Part shown: positions 46,160-57,151 of the stretch, piece after piece
Layout of the letters: each line of letters begins with the position of its first letter
How positions within the stretch are numbered: the stretch's first letter is position 1
Source: Deinococcus sp. YIM 134068
Lineage (GTDB): Bacteria > Deinococcota > Deinococci > Deinococcales > Deinococcaceae
Direction of reading: 5' to 3'
Length of the DNA stretch: 64,000 bases
Assembly (NCBI RefSeq): GCF_036543075.1
Contig: NZ_JAZHPF010000001.1
Span: 248,001-312,000 of the forward strand
Translations under genes and position numbers: made by a program
Notes under the pieces: model-generated
Databases searched by the model: none
What the model was told of the DNA's origin: nothing
What the model saw: the letters and a program-made list of their open reading frames with translations, nothing else

Positions 46160-46354
46160 TCAGGCAGATCGAGTCAAAGACGTGCGAGCAAGCTGCTTAC
46201 CGTTCTCGTCGTACTCGGCAATTTCCACACGAACGGCCTCAACCTTCGGGCAGGGATTTCCCCTCCTATCTCGGAAGTAGGCGACGGCGTAAGCTCCGCC
46301 CCGAGGCGTCGGCCCTGAGTGACGTTCACTGGTGGTCTCCATCAGGAAATCCAT
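46160..46354 (-). CDS. Small protein of unknown function
   Basis: A 64-residue soluble protein starting MDFLMETTSERHSGPTP, with VAYFRDRRGNPCPKVEAVRVEIAEYDENG in the middle. It is predicted to be beta-rich and has one cysteine. The ATG has AGGAG six bases upstream, the main support. Composition is less GC-rich than in the flanking genes. The 240 bases between it and the exporter contain no gene. No family recognised. Confidence 0.6.
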   Translation of the reverse strand: MDFLMETTSERHSGPTPRGGAYAVAYFRDRRGNPCPKVEAVRVEIAEYDENGKQLARTSLTRSA

Positions 46355-46415
46355 TGGCGCTCCTCACTTCGGCAAGGAGAACGGCCCATTCGGCGAGCAG
46401 CTCTCCCCGTCGTGT

Positions 46416-46871
46416 CTACAACGCCGCGATCTTCCCCAGCACCACTTCCGGTCTCACCGTGTACTCGCTCGTCTTGGCCTCCACGTGCTCGAAGCGGACC
46501 ACGCCCGCCCGGTCGATCAGGAAGACGGCCCGCCCGCTGATGCCGCGCTCGTCAATCGCCACGCCGTACTGCCGGGCCACGTTCAGGTTCATATCGGCGA
46601 GGAGGGGCACCTCGATGCCGTACTCGGCGGCCCAGGCCTTGTGGGCGTACACGCTGTCGCGGTTGATGCCCAGGATGACGGCCCCCGCCTCGGCGAAGTC
46701 GTCCTGCCGCCCGGAATACTCGGGAAGCTGCATAGAACAGACCGGGCTGAAGTCCAGCGGGTAGAACACCAGCACGACGTGCTTGTGGCCCCGGAGGCTG
46801 CTCAGGCTCACCGTCTCGCCGCTCGTGGAGGGCAGCGTGAAATCGGGCGCGGGCTGACCGAGAAGGCTCAT
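46416..46871 (-). CDS. 1-Cys peroxiredoxin (AhpC/TSA family)
   Basis: A 151-residue thioredoxin-fold peroxidase. The peroxidatic Cys45 lies in VFYPLDFSPVCSMQLPEYS; it is the only cysteine, so a partner thiol must resolve it. The N-terminal GQPAPDFTLPSTSGETVSLS and the ADMNLNVARQYGV segment are typical. The form is near AhpE and BCP proteins. It reduces hydrogen peroxide and organic peroxides, relevant to oxidative-stress tolerance. Confidence 0.9.
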   Translation of the reverse strand: MSLLGQPAPDFTLPSTSGETVSLSSLRGHKHVVLVFYPLDFSPVCSMQLPEYSGRQDDFAEAGAVILGINRDSVYAHKAWAAEYGIEVPLLADMNLNVARQYGVAIDERGISGRAVFLIDRAGVVRFEHVEAKTSEYTVRPEVVLGKIAAL

Positions 46872-47094
46872 GGGGCAGAGTCTAGCGGCCCCCGTCCGGC
46901 GGGAACTGTGGACGGGGCGGGGAGGGCTAGAGTGGACGGCTCTTCTCCCCCTCCCCACCCCCCAGCGAATGTGAAGGCTCCCCCCCTTTGCACCGCGTCC
47001 CGACTCACGGCGTTCCCCGAAGCGCGGGCGTAGGCTGGTCGGGTATCGTCGTTCAACTCTGTCCCACCCCTCCGAACGGCGAAGGAGGCCCCCG

Positions 47095-48198
<1,104 letters not shown>

Positions 48199-48256
48199 GG
48201 AGCGGTCAGCCTTCAGCTTTCAGCGGTCAGGGTCAGCACAGAACAGTCAGCACAGA
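48199..48256. repeat. GTCAGCNNTCAGC tandem after the desaturase gene
   Basis: GGTCAGCCTTCAGCTTTCAGC continues into GGTCAGGGTCAGC and AGTCAGC units, directly after the desaturase stop. Nothing else is seen up to the YkgJ-like gene at 48377. Confidence 0.75.
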
Positions 48257-48376
48257 AGCAGGCTCCTGCCCCGGCGGGGGCCTCTGCGTTTGTGGTGAAC
48301 CCGCTCCCGGTAGGCTGGGTGGATGATGGGGTGGAGGGTTCGCCGGGTGGCCGGACGCACGCGCCCCCTCGCTGAC

Positions 48377-48691
48377 CTACCGGGGCAAGCCGTTGGGGTC
48401 CGCCTCCCCCTCCAGTCCGTAAATCTGGAGGAAGCGGACCACCCGCGCCGACAGGGTGGGCAGGGGCGCGACCTCGCCGCACACCCAGTCGGGCTGATAG
48501 TTGCGGCAGACGGCGGGCCGCGCCGCGTACACGCCACACAGACAATCCGGCCCGAGGTGGGCGCACGGCACCCCCAGCGGCTTTCCGAGCGCATGGATGT
48601 CAGGAGCCGCGCAACACGCCCCGCACGCCGTACAGTCGCGGACGACGGACGAACGGGGCGGGAAGTTGGGGGGAGCGGCGAAGGAGTCCAT
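48377..48691 (-). CDS. YkgJ-family cysteine-cluster protein
   Basis: A 104-residue protein. [12 protein letters not shown], then [23 protein letters not shown], form the eight-cysteine zinc- or iron-chelating cluster of the YkgJ/UPF0153 family, whose role is unclear. The ATG at 48691 gives a full-length cluster. It is downstream of hisC on the same strand, separated by 153 bases with an R2 repeat. Confidence 0.85.
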   Translation of the reverse strand: MDSFAAPPNFPPRSSVVRDCTACGACCAAPDIHALGKPLGVPCAHLGPDCLCGVYAARPAVCRNYQPDWVCGEVAPLPTLSARVVRFLQIYGLEGEADPNGLPR

Positions 48692-48744
48692 AGGGGAGGC
48701 GATGGACGAAGGCTAACGCCGCCGCTGAGAGGAGATTGTTTTTT

Positions 48745-48800
48745 GCTCCCTCTCCCCCTGCGTGAGAGGGCCGGGGAGAGGGGTGACGAGCAACGCTCGT
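48745..48800. repeat. R2 palindrome with GACGAGC module
   Basis: CTCCCTCTCCCC pairs with GGGGAGAGGGG at 48772-48782. It is followed by the perfect palindrome GACGAGC-AAC-GCTCGTC at 48784-48800. The same module ends the R2 copy at 13831-13903. Confidence 0.75.
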
Positions 48801-48844
48801 CCTTCTCTTCTGCTGGACGCAAGTCCTACGCGGCTCCCAACGCC

Positions 48845-49978
48845 TTATTCTCCGCCCCCTCGACCCCTCGACCCCTCGACCGCCCCAAACGCCCACGCCG
48901 CCGCCAGCAGCGCCTCGTTCTCCTCCCGCGTGCCCACCGCCACCCGCAGGCAGCCCTCCAGCCCCGGCAGCTTGTCCTGACGCCGCACCACGATGCCGCG
49001 CGAGAGGAGGTGGCGGTACGCGGCGTCCGCGTCGGGCGTCCGCAGCAGGAAGAAGTTGGCCCGGCTGGGATGCGCCCGCCACACCGGATGCCCGGAGAGC
49101 GCCGCCAGCACCCGCTCCCGCTCGGCGACGACCTCGCGGGCACGTTCGGCCACGTACTCCGGGTGTTCCAATGCGACCTCCAGCGCCGATTGGGCGAGCA
49201 TCCCGACGTTGAAGGCGGAGACGAGTTTCTGAATGTGCGCGGCCATCCCCGGCGTGCTGAGCGCGTAGCCCAGCCGCACGCCCGCCAGCCCCCATGCCTT
49301 GCTGAAGGTCCGCAGGCCGACCCGGTTGCCCCCCTCCAGAATGAGGCTCCGGTAGTCCGTGCCGCTGTACTGGTGGTACGCCTCGTCGAGCACGACGACC
49401 CACTCGCCCGCCGCGTCCACCACCTCGCGCACGGCGGCCTCCGAATCCGCGAACCCCGTCGGCGCGTGGGGCTGGGTGACGTACAGCACGCCCGGCGGGT
49501 AGGCTCGCAGCGCCTCTTTCAACCCCTCCACGGGAAGAGAAAAATCGGGATTCAGCGGCACCTGCACGAGCCGCGCGCCCAGAAGTTGCGCCTCCAGCGT
49601 GTAGACGCTGAAGGTGGGGCTGACCGTCACCACCGTCTGCCCGATGCCCGCGAGTTCGGTCAGGAGCTTGATGAGGACGTTGCTGCCCGGCGTAACGACC
49701 ACGCCCGCCGAGTCCCAGCCCTCGAAGGCGGCGATGCGCCCCCGCAACTCGTCCGCGTGGAGATCGGGGTAGCGGTTCCAGGGGCGGGCGAGCATCCGCT
49801 CGGCGGCGAGGGCCTTCAGCCCCTCGGGGAAGTCGAGCGGACTCTCGTTCTGGTCGAGCTTGATGGGCGCGTCGGTCGGCGTGAAGGGATACGCGGGCAC
49901 GGCGCGCACGGCGTCGCGCACGCCCGCCGGTTCTCCCGAGGGCACCGTGCCGGGACGGGAAAGAGGCTCGGAGGTCAT
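48845..49978 (-). CDS. hisC: Histidinol-phosphate aminotransferase
   Basis: A 377-residue fold-type I PLP enzyme of histidine synthesis. The N-terminal [12 protein letters not shown] is the HisC substrate motif. PLP contacts are [18 protein letters not shown] (Asp and Tyr) and the Schiff-base Lys228 in [15 protein letters not shown]. The usual NPNNPTG reads QPHAPTG, so the Asn that normally contacts PLP is Ala. The final residues (VEGSRGRGG) come from a TCGACCCC tandem repeat. No other his genes are nearby. Confidence 0.88.
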   Translation of the reverse strand: MTSEPLSRPGTVPSGEPAGVRDAVRAVPAYPFTPTDAPIKLDQNESPLDFPEGLKALAAERMLARPWNRYPDLHADELRGRIAAFEGWDSAGVVVTPGSNVLIKLLTELAGIGQTVVTVSPTFSVYTLEAQLLGARLVQVPLNPDFSLPVEGLKEALRAYPPGVLYVTQPHAPTGFADSEAAVREVVDAAGEWVVVLDEAYHQYSGTDYRSLILEGGNRVGLRTFSKAWGLAGVRLGYALSTPGMAAHIQKLVSAFNVGMLAQSALEVALEHPEYVAERAREVVAERERVLAALSGHPVWRAHPSRANFFLLRTPDADAAYRHLLSRGIVVRRQDKLPGLEGCLRVAVGTREENEALLAAAWAFGAVEGSRGRGGGE

Positions 49979-50068
49979 GCCGTTCTTTGTATCATCCCCG
50001 GCCCAAACGGGCGTTCGTTGGCCCCCGTGCTACGCTGCCGGAACGCGCGCCCCGCGCCTCATTTGCCC

Positions 50069-50685
<617 letters not shown>

Positions 50686-50689
<4 letters not shown>

Positions 50690-51030
50690 GTCATCCCACC
50701 GTCACCGTCCGCATCCGCGACGCCCTGCGGTACGCCCAGGGCCGCGCCGCCAAGCTGGGTCGCACCCAGCAACTCGAACTCGGCACCGACCTCTTCATCC
50801 GCATCGCGCCGGGGGGCCGCCGCTTCCTGCTGTTCTGCCTGGACGCCGAACCCGACCACGCCACCGCCCGCGCCATCGCTGAGGCGCTGGGGCTGAGGGA
50901 CCCCCAGTACGGCTGGCATCAGGGCGCGACCCTGCGCTCGCTGACGGTGGTGGAGGCGGGGGCGGAGGTGCAGGAGGAAGCTTCACCGGACGATGCTTCG
51001 ACGGACGCCCAGTTTGAAGACCCAATCTGA
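50686..51030 (+). CDS. Unknown protein coupled to the TetR gene
   Basis: A 114-residue soluble protein starting [26 protein letters not shown], with alternating strand and helix character and an acidic tail ([17 protein letters not shown]). No family recognised. ATGA overlap with tetR and normal codon use support it as real. Confidence 0.65.
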
Positions 51031-51034
51031 CGGC

Positions 51035-51415
51035 ATGGAAAGCCCCAATCTGGAACGTCTCCTCCGCGAGCTGAACCGAGCATTCGACCAATTGGTGATT
51101 TTCGACTGGTATGACGGTGTGTTGAGTAGCGTTGCGCTGATGCACGAGGAGGAAGTCGCCATCTTTCTAAGGGCAGTTTGGGCGGACTGTCCATACCCTG
51201 AAGCAGACTCCTATCTCTACCGAGTCTCCAGCCTTCCCTACACGGCAGTTGCACTGCGGCTGTCGGAAGTGGCCTCACAATGGGTCAACAAACAGGCGGA
51301 AGTGCTAGAGGAATTGCTGCCCTCAGCAAAACCCGAGAACTTGCTGCTTCTCATGGACAGGGACAGCAATAGAATCCTCTCCGTATGGCGACAGGTTGAT
51401 CCAGGCATGCCGTAG
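51035..51415 (+). CDS. Unknown acidic soluble protein
   Basis: A 126-residue protein starting MESPNLERLLRELNRAFDQL, largely helical, acidic, with one cysteine. Codon use is clearly less GC-rich than in its neighbours, which suggests a later arrival. It follows the previous gene by four bases and may share its transcript. There is no good Shine-Dalgarno. No family recognised. Confidence 0.58.
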   Translation: MESPNLERLLRELNRAFDQLVIFDWYDGVLSSVALMHEEEVAIFLRAVWADCPYPEADSYLYRVSSLPYTAVALRLSEVASQWVNKQAEVLEELLPSAKPENLLLLMDRDSNRILSVWRQVDPGMP

Positions 51416-51498
51416 AGGAATCCACCCAAGCGACCGAGAAATCTCTCAAAAGATGAGGGGCAGCAGCCCGCAAGCCACCGCCCCTCACCCCTTCCCGC

Positions 51499-52164
51499 TC
51501 AGTTCGCCGGGTTCGCGCCCTCGAAGGTCTGCTTGAACTTCTGGAGGTCTTCCGCGATCTGCTGGCTGGGTTCCTCGCCGAAGAGCCTGGCGACGGCGGC
51601 CCCCAGCGCCCCGGCGGGCGGACGGTAGGAGAGAGCGACGTGGACGCGGGTGCCCCCGCTCGGCAGATTCTCGAACTGGACGCTGCCCGCGTTGTCCACG
51701 GTCGCGCCGGGGAGCGAGTGCCAGCCGATGCGCTCGCCGGGCTTATCGTTGACGATCTCGGCCTCCCACTCGACATGGGTGCCCAGCGGGGCCTTCGCCA
51801 CCCAGCGGCTGCGGCGGTCGTCCAGCACGGTCACGCTCTCCAGGTGGCTCATGATCATGGGCAGGTTCTCCAGCTTGCGCCAGTAGTCGTACACCTGCTG
51901 GGGCGAGCGGTCCACGACGACGCTGTGCTCCACGAAGATCGGCTTGGCCGCCGCCGTGTTGCCGCTCAGGCCCGCCGCCGCCATCACCGGGTCGTTGCCC
52001 GTTGCCGCGCGGTAGGCGAGGTAGCCGCCGACTGCCGCCATGCCCAGCCCCAGCACGCCACGTTGACGCAGGCCCAGCAGCACGAGAGCACCGCCCGCCA
52101 CCCCGCTGACCATCCGGCCCTGATCCATCCCCTTGCCCTGCTCCCCACTGCTGTTGTTCGTCAT
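51499..52164 (-). CDS. SRPBCC-fold protein with N-terminal membrane region
   Basis: A 221-residue protein. Residues 15-60 ([35 protein letters not shown]) form a small membrane hairpin like the YgaP/DUF2892 type. Residues 78-215 form a START-like SRPBCC domain: [23 protein letters not shown] at the start, then [18 protein letters not shown] and [13 protein letters not shown]. Such proteins bind hydrophobic ligands. The ATG at 52164 begins a hydrophilic lead. Ligand unknown. Confidence 0.82.
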   Translation of the reverse strand: MTNNSSGEQGKGMDQGRMVSGVAGGALVLLGLRQRGVLGLGMAAVGGYLAYRAATGNDPVMAAAGLSGNTAAAKPIFVEHSVVVDRSPQQVYDYWRKLENLPMIMSHLESVTVLDDRRSRWVAKAPLGTHVEWEAEIVNDKPGERIGWHSLPGATVDNAGSVQFENLPSGGTRVHVALSYRPPAGALGAAVARLFGEEPSQQIAEDLQKFKQTFEGANPAN

Positions 52165-52253
52165 GAATGATTCCTCCGCTCCGGGCAGTCTAGGCCCCGT
52201 TCTCATGGAGCCGGGTGAAGTCTTGCCCAAGTCACATTAAAGGGCGACGGTGG

Positions 52254-52295
52254 GGAGGGGCGGCCAGCGGCCAGCTTCCAGCCGCCAGCAACATA
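52254..52295. repeat. GGCCAGCGGCCAGC tandem
   Basis: GGCCAGCGGCCAGC, then TTCCAGCCGCCAGC. The same unit appears at about 34277-34297 and, as its complement, at 10170-10207. Confidence 0.75.
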
Positions 52296-52336
52296 GGGTG
52301 ATGGGAAGTGGGTTGAGATCGAGGATGGAACGGCCC

Positions 52337-52663
52337 TCAGCGATTCTCGTTCCTGTCCTCGCCACTCGCGCCGATAATGTCCGCGTCCTGCCCCTCGCCG
52401 CTCGGGCGGAGCATCCCGCTGTTGTCCATCTGGCGGGCAGGGTCGCTCTGTTCGTCCGTGGGGATAGCGCCCTCCTGCCCGGACCCCTCGTAGCCCTTCC
52501 TGGCGTCCTCGGTGGCGGCGCGGTCGGCGGCGGTGACAGGGCCGCCGGGCACGTCCGGGTCGAGGTTGGTGGTGATGTCGGGCTGGTCGCCGCTGCCCCC
52601 CATGTACGACTCCTGGGATTGGCCCTGCGGCTGTGTCGAGTTGACCGGATTCCGTTCGTCCAT
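52337..52663 (-). CDS. Hydrophilic low-complexity protein
   Basis: A 108-residue protein rich in Gly, Asp, Glu, Gln, Ser and Asn with no hydrophobic core, predicted to be disordered. It has no cysteine or tryptophan. An excellent AGGAGG lies six bases before the ATG. It resembles the proteins at 62, 16664 and 17043. A hydrophilin-like protective role is inferred from composition only. Confidence 0.65.
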   Translation of the reverse strand: MDERNPVNSTQPQGQSQESYMGGSGDQPDITTNLDPDVPGGPVTAADRAATEDARKGYEGSGQEGAIPTDEQSDPARQMDNSGMLRPSGEGQDADIIGASGEDRNENR

Positions 52664-52793
52664 CGGTGGACCTCCTGAGTTGTGGCTTGCTGGGTTGTGG
52701 CTTGCTGGAAGGCCATGCTCCCCGAACCCCGGCGGGCGGCGGATGTGCCCGGCTTGACCTGCCCCTCACGCTCGCGCCGCCGTGTGTCCGCGC

Positions 52794-52799
52794 TAGGCT
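52794..52799 (+). promoter_or_regulatory. -10 box before the eamA mini-ORF
   Basis: TAGGCT lies seven bases before a GTG at 52807 that opens an 18-codon frame. Confidence 0.45.
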
Positions 52800-52806
52800 G
52801 GCGGGC

Positions 52807-52863
52807 GTGACTCGGCCCGCGCTCGGCTCCGCACCCTTCAGGAGAGGACCGGGGTTCCCGTGA
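52807..52863 (+). CDS. Putative leaderless 18-codon upstream ORF
   Basis: GTG at 52807 begins a short basic, Pro-rich peptide ([18 protein letters not shown]). Its TGA overlaps the GTG start of the transporter gene as GTGA. The initiation context is leaderless, like the mini-ORF before yqeK. An AGGAGAGG inside it can also serve as Shine-Dalgarno for the transporter gene, so the peptide may be incidental. Confidence 0.35.
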   Translation: MTRPALGSAPFRRGPGFP

Positions 52864-53768
52864 CCCGCCTCGCCTTCTCCCGCGCGCCGCAGGTCGGGCG
52901 ACTGGACGCGCTCTCGCTGGCGGCGATCCTCGTCACCATCGTGTTCTGGGCGTCGGCGTTCGCGGGCATCCGGGCGGGGCTGGAAGCGTTCTCGCCGGGG
53001 CACCTCACCCTCTACCGCTTCCTGGTGGCGAGCGCGGCGCTGGGCCTGTACGCGATCCTCGCACGCATCCCCCTCCCCTCCCCCGCCGACCTGGGGCGCA
53101 TCTTCGTGCTGAGCCTGAGCGGGATCACCGCCTATCACGTCCTGCTCAACGTCGGGCAGCAGACGGTTCCATCGGGGACGGCGAGCCTGATCGTCGCGGC
53201 GGGGCCGGTGTTCACGGCGCTGCTGGCGACGCGTTTCGCGGGCGAGCGGCTGAACGCGCTGGGATGGCTGGGGACGCTGATCAGCCTCGGCGGGGTGGCC
53301 CTGATCGTGCTGGGGCGCGGGCAGGACCTCGGCTTCACGCGCGGGGCGCTGCTGATCCTGGGGGCCGCCGTCTGCACCAGCCTGTATTTCGTGTTTCAGC
53401 GGTCCTTGCTCAGGAGGATGAACTCGCTGCACTTCACGGTCTGGAGCCTCCTTCTCGGCACGCTGCCCATGCTCGTCTTCCTGCCGGGCTTCGGGGCGGA
53501 GCTGGCCTCGGCCCCCACCGGGGCGCATCTCGCCGTGATCTACCTCGGCCTCTTTCCATCGGTTCTCGGCTATCTCACCTGGACGTTCGCCATCTCGCGG
53601 GTGGGGGCGAGCGCGACGACCTCCTTCCTCTACGTCAGCCCGGTCTTCGCCGTCCTGATCGGGTGGCTGTGGCTGGGCGAGGTGCCGGGCCGCATGGCGC
53701 TGATCGGCGGGCTGATCGCCATCGCGGGCGTCCTGCTCGTGAACACGCGGGGCAGGCCCGCCGCGTGA
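52860..53768 (+). CDS. EamA-type DMT transporter
   Basis: A 302-residue transporter with ten predicted helices in two EamA repeats. The first repeat contains [29 protein letters not shown] and the second [20 protein letters not shown], both typical of the family. Such proteins export amino acids or other metabolites. The GTG start is 12 bases after AGGAGAGG. The stop overlaps the next gene as GTGA, so they share a transcript. Confidence 0.88.
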   Translation: MTRLAFSRAPQVGRLDALSLAAILVTIVFWASAFAGIRAGLEAFSPGHLTLYRFLVASAALGLYAILARIPLPSPADLGRIFVLSLSGITAYHVLLNVGQQTVPSGTASLIVAAGPVFTALLATRFAGERLNALGWLGTLISLGGVALIVLGRGQDLGFTRGALLILGAAVCTSLYFVFQRSLLRRMNSLHFTVWSLLLGTLPMLVFLPGFGAELASAPTGAHLAVIYLGLFPSVLGYLTWTFAISRVGASATTSFLYVSPVFAVLIGWLWLGEVPGRMALIGGLIAIAGVLLVNTRGRPAA

Positions 53769-55237
53769 CGACCGGGGAGAGCATCGCCATCCGGCTCGAC
53801 GACGTGACCGTGCGGCTGGGTGGCCTCACCATCCTCGACCGCGTGTCCCTGACGGTCCCGCACGGGGAGTTCCTGGCGGTGATCGGCCCCAGCGGCGAGG
53901 GCAAGAGCACGCTGCTGCGCGCTATCGCCGGATTGCTGCGCCCGCAATCGGGGACGGTGGAGGTCGCCTCGCCCCCGGCGCTGATGTTTCAGGACGACCG
54001 CCTGCTGCCCTGGCGCACGGCGCTGCGGAACGTGCGGCTGCCGCGTGACCTGGGGGCGGGAGGGGGACTCGCGCCGGGGGAGGCGCTGCATCTGGTGGGC
54101 ATGGACGCCTACGCGGGCTACTTTCCGGGGCAGCTCTCGGGCGGGATGCGGGCGCGGGTGGCGCTGGCCCGCGCGCTCGCCCAGAGCGGCGACGTGCTGC
54201 TGCTGGACGAACCCTTCGCCGCACTGGACGCCCTCGTGCGCGAACGCTTCAACGCCGAGTTGCGCCACCTGCACGACAAGACGGGCCGCACGACGGTCCT
54301 CGTGACCCACTCCATCCGCGAGGCCGCCACCCTCGCCGACCGGGTGGCCGTGCTGCGCGGCGGGCGCATCGTGGAGTTGCTGGACACCCGCCAGCAGACC
54401 CACACCCCGGTCGCCGCCACCCCCACCGAGGCGCACCTGCGCGCCTTGCTGGGCGCGGGGAACAGCACCCGCCTGAGGGTGGAAGCCCCGAACCGCGTCC
54501 GCCTGGGCTGGCTCGCGCCGACCGCCGCGCTCCTCACGGGCCTGGGGCTGTGGGCGCTGGGGGCGCGGGTGCTGAACCAGCCCTTCCTCCTCCCCGGCCC
54601 GGCGCAGGTCTGGGCGGAGCTGGTGAAGACGCCCGGCGAGTTCCTGACCTTCACGTGGGGGACGGCGCGCGTGGCGCTCCTCGGAGCGCTGCTCGGGAGC
54701 CTCGTCGGGGCGTTGATCGGCTATCCGCTGGGCAAGTCGCGGGCGCTGGAACGCTTCCTCAGCCCGTTTGTCGTCGCGGCGCAGAGCACGCCCATCGTGG
54801 TCCTCGCGCCCCTGCTCATCACGTGGTTCGGCTTCGAGCTGGTGCCCGCCGTCCTCGTGAGTGCGCTCAGCGCCCTCTACCCCGTCATGGTCGCCACCAT
54901 CGTCGGTGTGCGGGAGGTGCGGGCGACCGACCACGAGCTGTTCTCCACCCTGCGCGCGGGGCCGTGGCAGCGGCTGACCCGGCTGGAACTCCCCGCCGCC
55001 CTGCCCGTCATGCTCGGCGGCCTGCGGCTGGCGCTGAGTCTCGCCCTCATCGGCGCGGTGGTCTGGGAGTTCGTGAGCAACCAGCCCGGCCTCGGCTTCG
55101 CGGTCAATCAGGCCCGCGCGTACTACAACACGCCCCGCCAGTTCGCCGCCATCGTCCTCCTGATCCTCCTCGGCGTGGCGCTGTACTCGGCGGTGGTGGG
55201 GCTGGAGCGGCGGGTGCTGCGGCACCGGAGGGGGTAG
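53765..55237 (+). CDS. Fused ABC importer: ATPase plus permease (NitT/TauT type)
   Basis: A 490-residue single polypeptide. Residues 1-235 are an ABC ATPase: Walker [10 protein letters not shown] (41-49), Q-loop [10 protein letters not shown], signature LSGGM (124), Walker B VLLLDEP (144-150) and His in VTHSIREA. Residues 250-485 are a permease with about six helices and an EAA loop ([21 protein letters not shown]). Both match the SsuB/SsuC or TauB/TauC class, where they are normally separate genes. No substrate-binding protein is adjacent. The GTG start overlaps the eamA stop. The reading frame through the junction is continuous, with no sign of frameshift. Confidence 0.87.
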   Translation: MTTGESIAIRLDDVTVRLGGLTILDRVSLTVPHGEFLAVIGPSGEGKSTLLRAIAGLLRPQSGTVEVASPPALMFQDDRLLPWRTALRNVRLPRDLGAGGGLAPGEALHLVGMDAYAGYFPGQLSGGMRARVALARALAQSGDVLLLDEPFAALDALVRERFNAELRHLHDKTGRTTVLVTHSIREAATLADRVAVLRGGRIVELLDTRQQTHTPVAATPTEAHLRALLGAGNSTRLRVEAPNRVRLGWLAPTAALLTGLGLWALGARVLNQPFLLPGPAQVWAELVKTPGEFLTFTWGTARVALLGALLGSLVGALIGYPLGKSRALERFLSPFVVAAQSTPIVVLAPLLITWFGFELVPAVLVSALSALYPVMVATIVGVREVRATDHELFSTLRAGPWQRLTRLELPAALPVMLGGLRLALSLALIGAVVWEFVSNQPGLGFAVNQARAYYNTPRQFAAIVLLILLGVALYSAVVGLERRVLRHRRG

Positions 55238-55238
55238 T

Positions 55239-55294
55239 GGGTTGTGGGGTGTGGGCCGTAGGAAAAGAAACGCCCCTCCCACACCCCACAACCC
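55239..55294. repeat. Perfect 17-bp inverted repeat, GTTGTGGG type
   Basis: GGGTTGTGGGGTGTGGG at 55239-55255 and its exact complement at 55278-55294 flank a 22-base loop. It lies directly after the ABC stop and just before a leaderless promoter. Same type as 3250-3294. Confidence 0.85.
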
Positions 55295-55295
55295 T

Positions 55296-55301
55296 TACCC
55301 T
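55296..55301 (+). promoter_or_regulatory. -10 box for the leaderless Nudix gene
   Basis: TACCCT lies seven bases before the ATG at 55309 and begins one base after the inverted repeat ends, so the hairpin occupies the -35 region. Confidence 0.5.
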
Positions 55302-55308
55302 GCCCCTC

Positions 55309-55715
<407 letters not shown>

Positions 55716-55719
<4 letters not shown>

Positions 55720-56447
55720 CAGGCGGCAGTGAGAAGGGCACGGCCCTCGTCACGGGCGCGGCGCGGGGCATCGGGCGGGCGCTCGCCGTGGCCCTGGCCG
55801 CCGAGGGGTACGCGGTCGCCGTCCACTACCGGGGCAGCGGGGCGGACGCGCGCGCGACGGCCCGATTGTGTGAGGAATGGGGCGTCCGGGCGATCACGTT
55901 GCAGGCCGACCTCACTGACCCGTCGGCGGCCCGCTCACTCGTGCGGGAGGCCCACACCGCCTTCCCCGGCTCGCCCCTCGCCGTCCTCGTGAACAACGTG
56001 GGCAACTACGTCCACAAGCCGCTGCTGGAGACGACCGACGCCGAGTGGGCCGACATGCTCGCCACCAACCTCACCGCCACCTTCGCCACCTGCCAGGAGG
56101 CCGCCGGGCTGATGCGCGAGGCAGGCTCCGGGCGCATCGTGAACCTCGGCTACGCGGGCGCACGGCACCTCGTCGCTCGGCCCGGCATCGTGCCCTACGT
56201 GGTCGCCAAGACGGGCGTGCTGCACCTCTCCCACGCCCTCGGCAAGCTGCTGGCGGGTACGGGTGTCAGCGTGAATGTCGTCTCGCCGGGCGTGATCGAG
56301 ACCTCGGTGAGCCAGCCCCTCCGCGAGATTCCCGCCGGGCGCGTCGGCACCGTGGACGAACTCGTGGACGCGGCGATGTACTTCGTGCGGGCCAGCGATT
56401 ACGTGACCGGGCAGGAGTTGGAGGTGGCGGGGGGGTGGAACCTGTGA
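55716..56447 (+). CDS. Short-chain dehydrogenase/reductase lacking the usual Ser
   Basis: A 243-residue SDR. The cofactor motif GAARGIG (residues 14-20), NNVGNY and the YVVAK catalytic pair are present. The Ser that normally lies about 13 residues before the Tyr is absent: the strand reads [15 protein letters not shown]. Related pteridine reductases and FolM-type enzymes also depart from the consensus, so activity is not ruled out. Coupled to the Nudix gene. Confidence 0.85.
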
Positions 56448-56458
56448 AGGGGTGAGGC

Positions 56459-56521
56459 GTTAGGGGAGAGGTATTAGGAGGATCGGACTGCCCCCTAACT
56501 CCTAACGACTAATCCCTAACT
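56459..56521. repeat. Inverted repeat of the CTAACTCCTAAC type
   Basis: GTTAGGGGAGAGGTATTAGGAG on one side and CTAACTCCTAACGACTAATC with CCTAAC on the other can pair. The right arm contains the stop codon of the YbaY-like gene and its last codons. Confidence 0.75.
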
Positions 56522-56985
56522 CCTTCCACCACTACATCCTGCACCGCGCTCCTCGCCGCCGGCAGCGGCTGGATGACACTCGTGCGGTAGAGGACGCGAC
56601 CGCCTGGGTCTGTGATGCGAGCGGTCACGGCGTAGGTGCGGCCCGGACGAAGGCGGCTGCCGTTGAACTCCAGCCGGTAGGGGGTCGAGAGGCGCGAGAC
56701 GGGGAAGCTCGCCCGCACGCGCGACAGGCTCAGGCCCGTCTGGCCGGACACGTCCTCGATGGCGACGGTGACGACACTCCCGGCGGGCAGCCGCACCTCG
56801 GCGGGGGCGCGCACCCGGCCACTCAGCACGCGCCACCCGGCGGGGAGGTCGGCGGGCAGGGCTGGAGAAGCGGTGGGCGGCTGAGAGGCGGGCGCAGGCA
56901 CCGAGGGCCGCGTGATCGTCATGCCCTGCGCCAGCGCGGGCGGGACAAGCAGCGCGGCGAGGAGCAGGGGAAGGCAGAGCTTCAT
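56509..56985 (-). CDS. YbaY-like secreted protein
   Basis: A 158-residue protein. A signal peptide (residues 1-20, LLAALLVPPALAQ) and a short Pro/Ser linker precede a beta-sandwich domain: LSGRVRAPAEVRLPAGSVVTVAIEDVS, then FPVSRLSTPYRLEFNGSRL, as in the YbaY/YscW family. There is no lipobox Cys, unlike E. coli YbaY. The stop and last codons lie in a repeat. The ATG is six bases after TACCGT. Confidence 0.78.
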   Translation of the reverse strand: MKLCLPLLLAALLVPPALAQGMTITRPSVPAPASQPPTASPALPADLPAGWRVLSGRVRAPAEVRLPAGSVVTVAIEDVSGQTGLSLSRVRASFPVSRLSTPYRLEFNGSRLRPGRTYAVTARITDPGGRVLYRTSVIQPLPAARSAVQDVVVEGVRD

Positions 56986-56991
56986 GGGGGT

Positions 56992-56997
56992 ACGGTA
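56992..56997 (-). promoter_or_regulatory. -10 box for the leaderless YbaY-like gene
   Basis: TACCGT lies six bases before the ATG at 56985. Confidence 0.45.
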
Positions 56998-57112
56998 GAG
57001 CATCGGGCCGAGGTGACTGACCGAGTGGTCTGGACCGAACGTGGAAAAACACGCCTTGCTGAAGGTTGACGGCTCTTAACACGACTTCGCCACCCCACTG
57101 CTCGGCCTGAGC

Positions 57113-57143
57113 TTGACTCTCCCGTGGCTGGAACGCTTAGCGT
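57113..57143 (+). promoter_or_regulatory. MerR-type promoter with 19-bp spacer
   Basis: TTGACT at 57113-57118 and TAGCGT at 57138-57143 are 19 bases apart, the long spacing that MerR-family activators correct by DNA distortion. The ATG of a MerR gene lies eight bases beyond, so the gene probably controls itself and is leaderless. No clear dyad is visible in the spacer. Confidence 0.55.
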
Positions 57144-57151
57144 GCCGGGAG

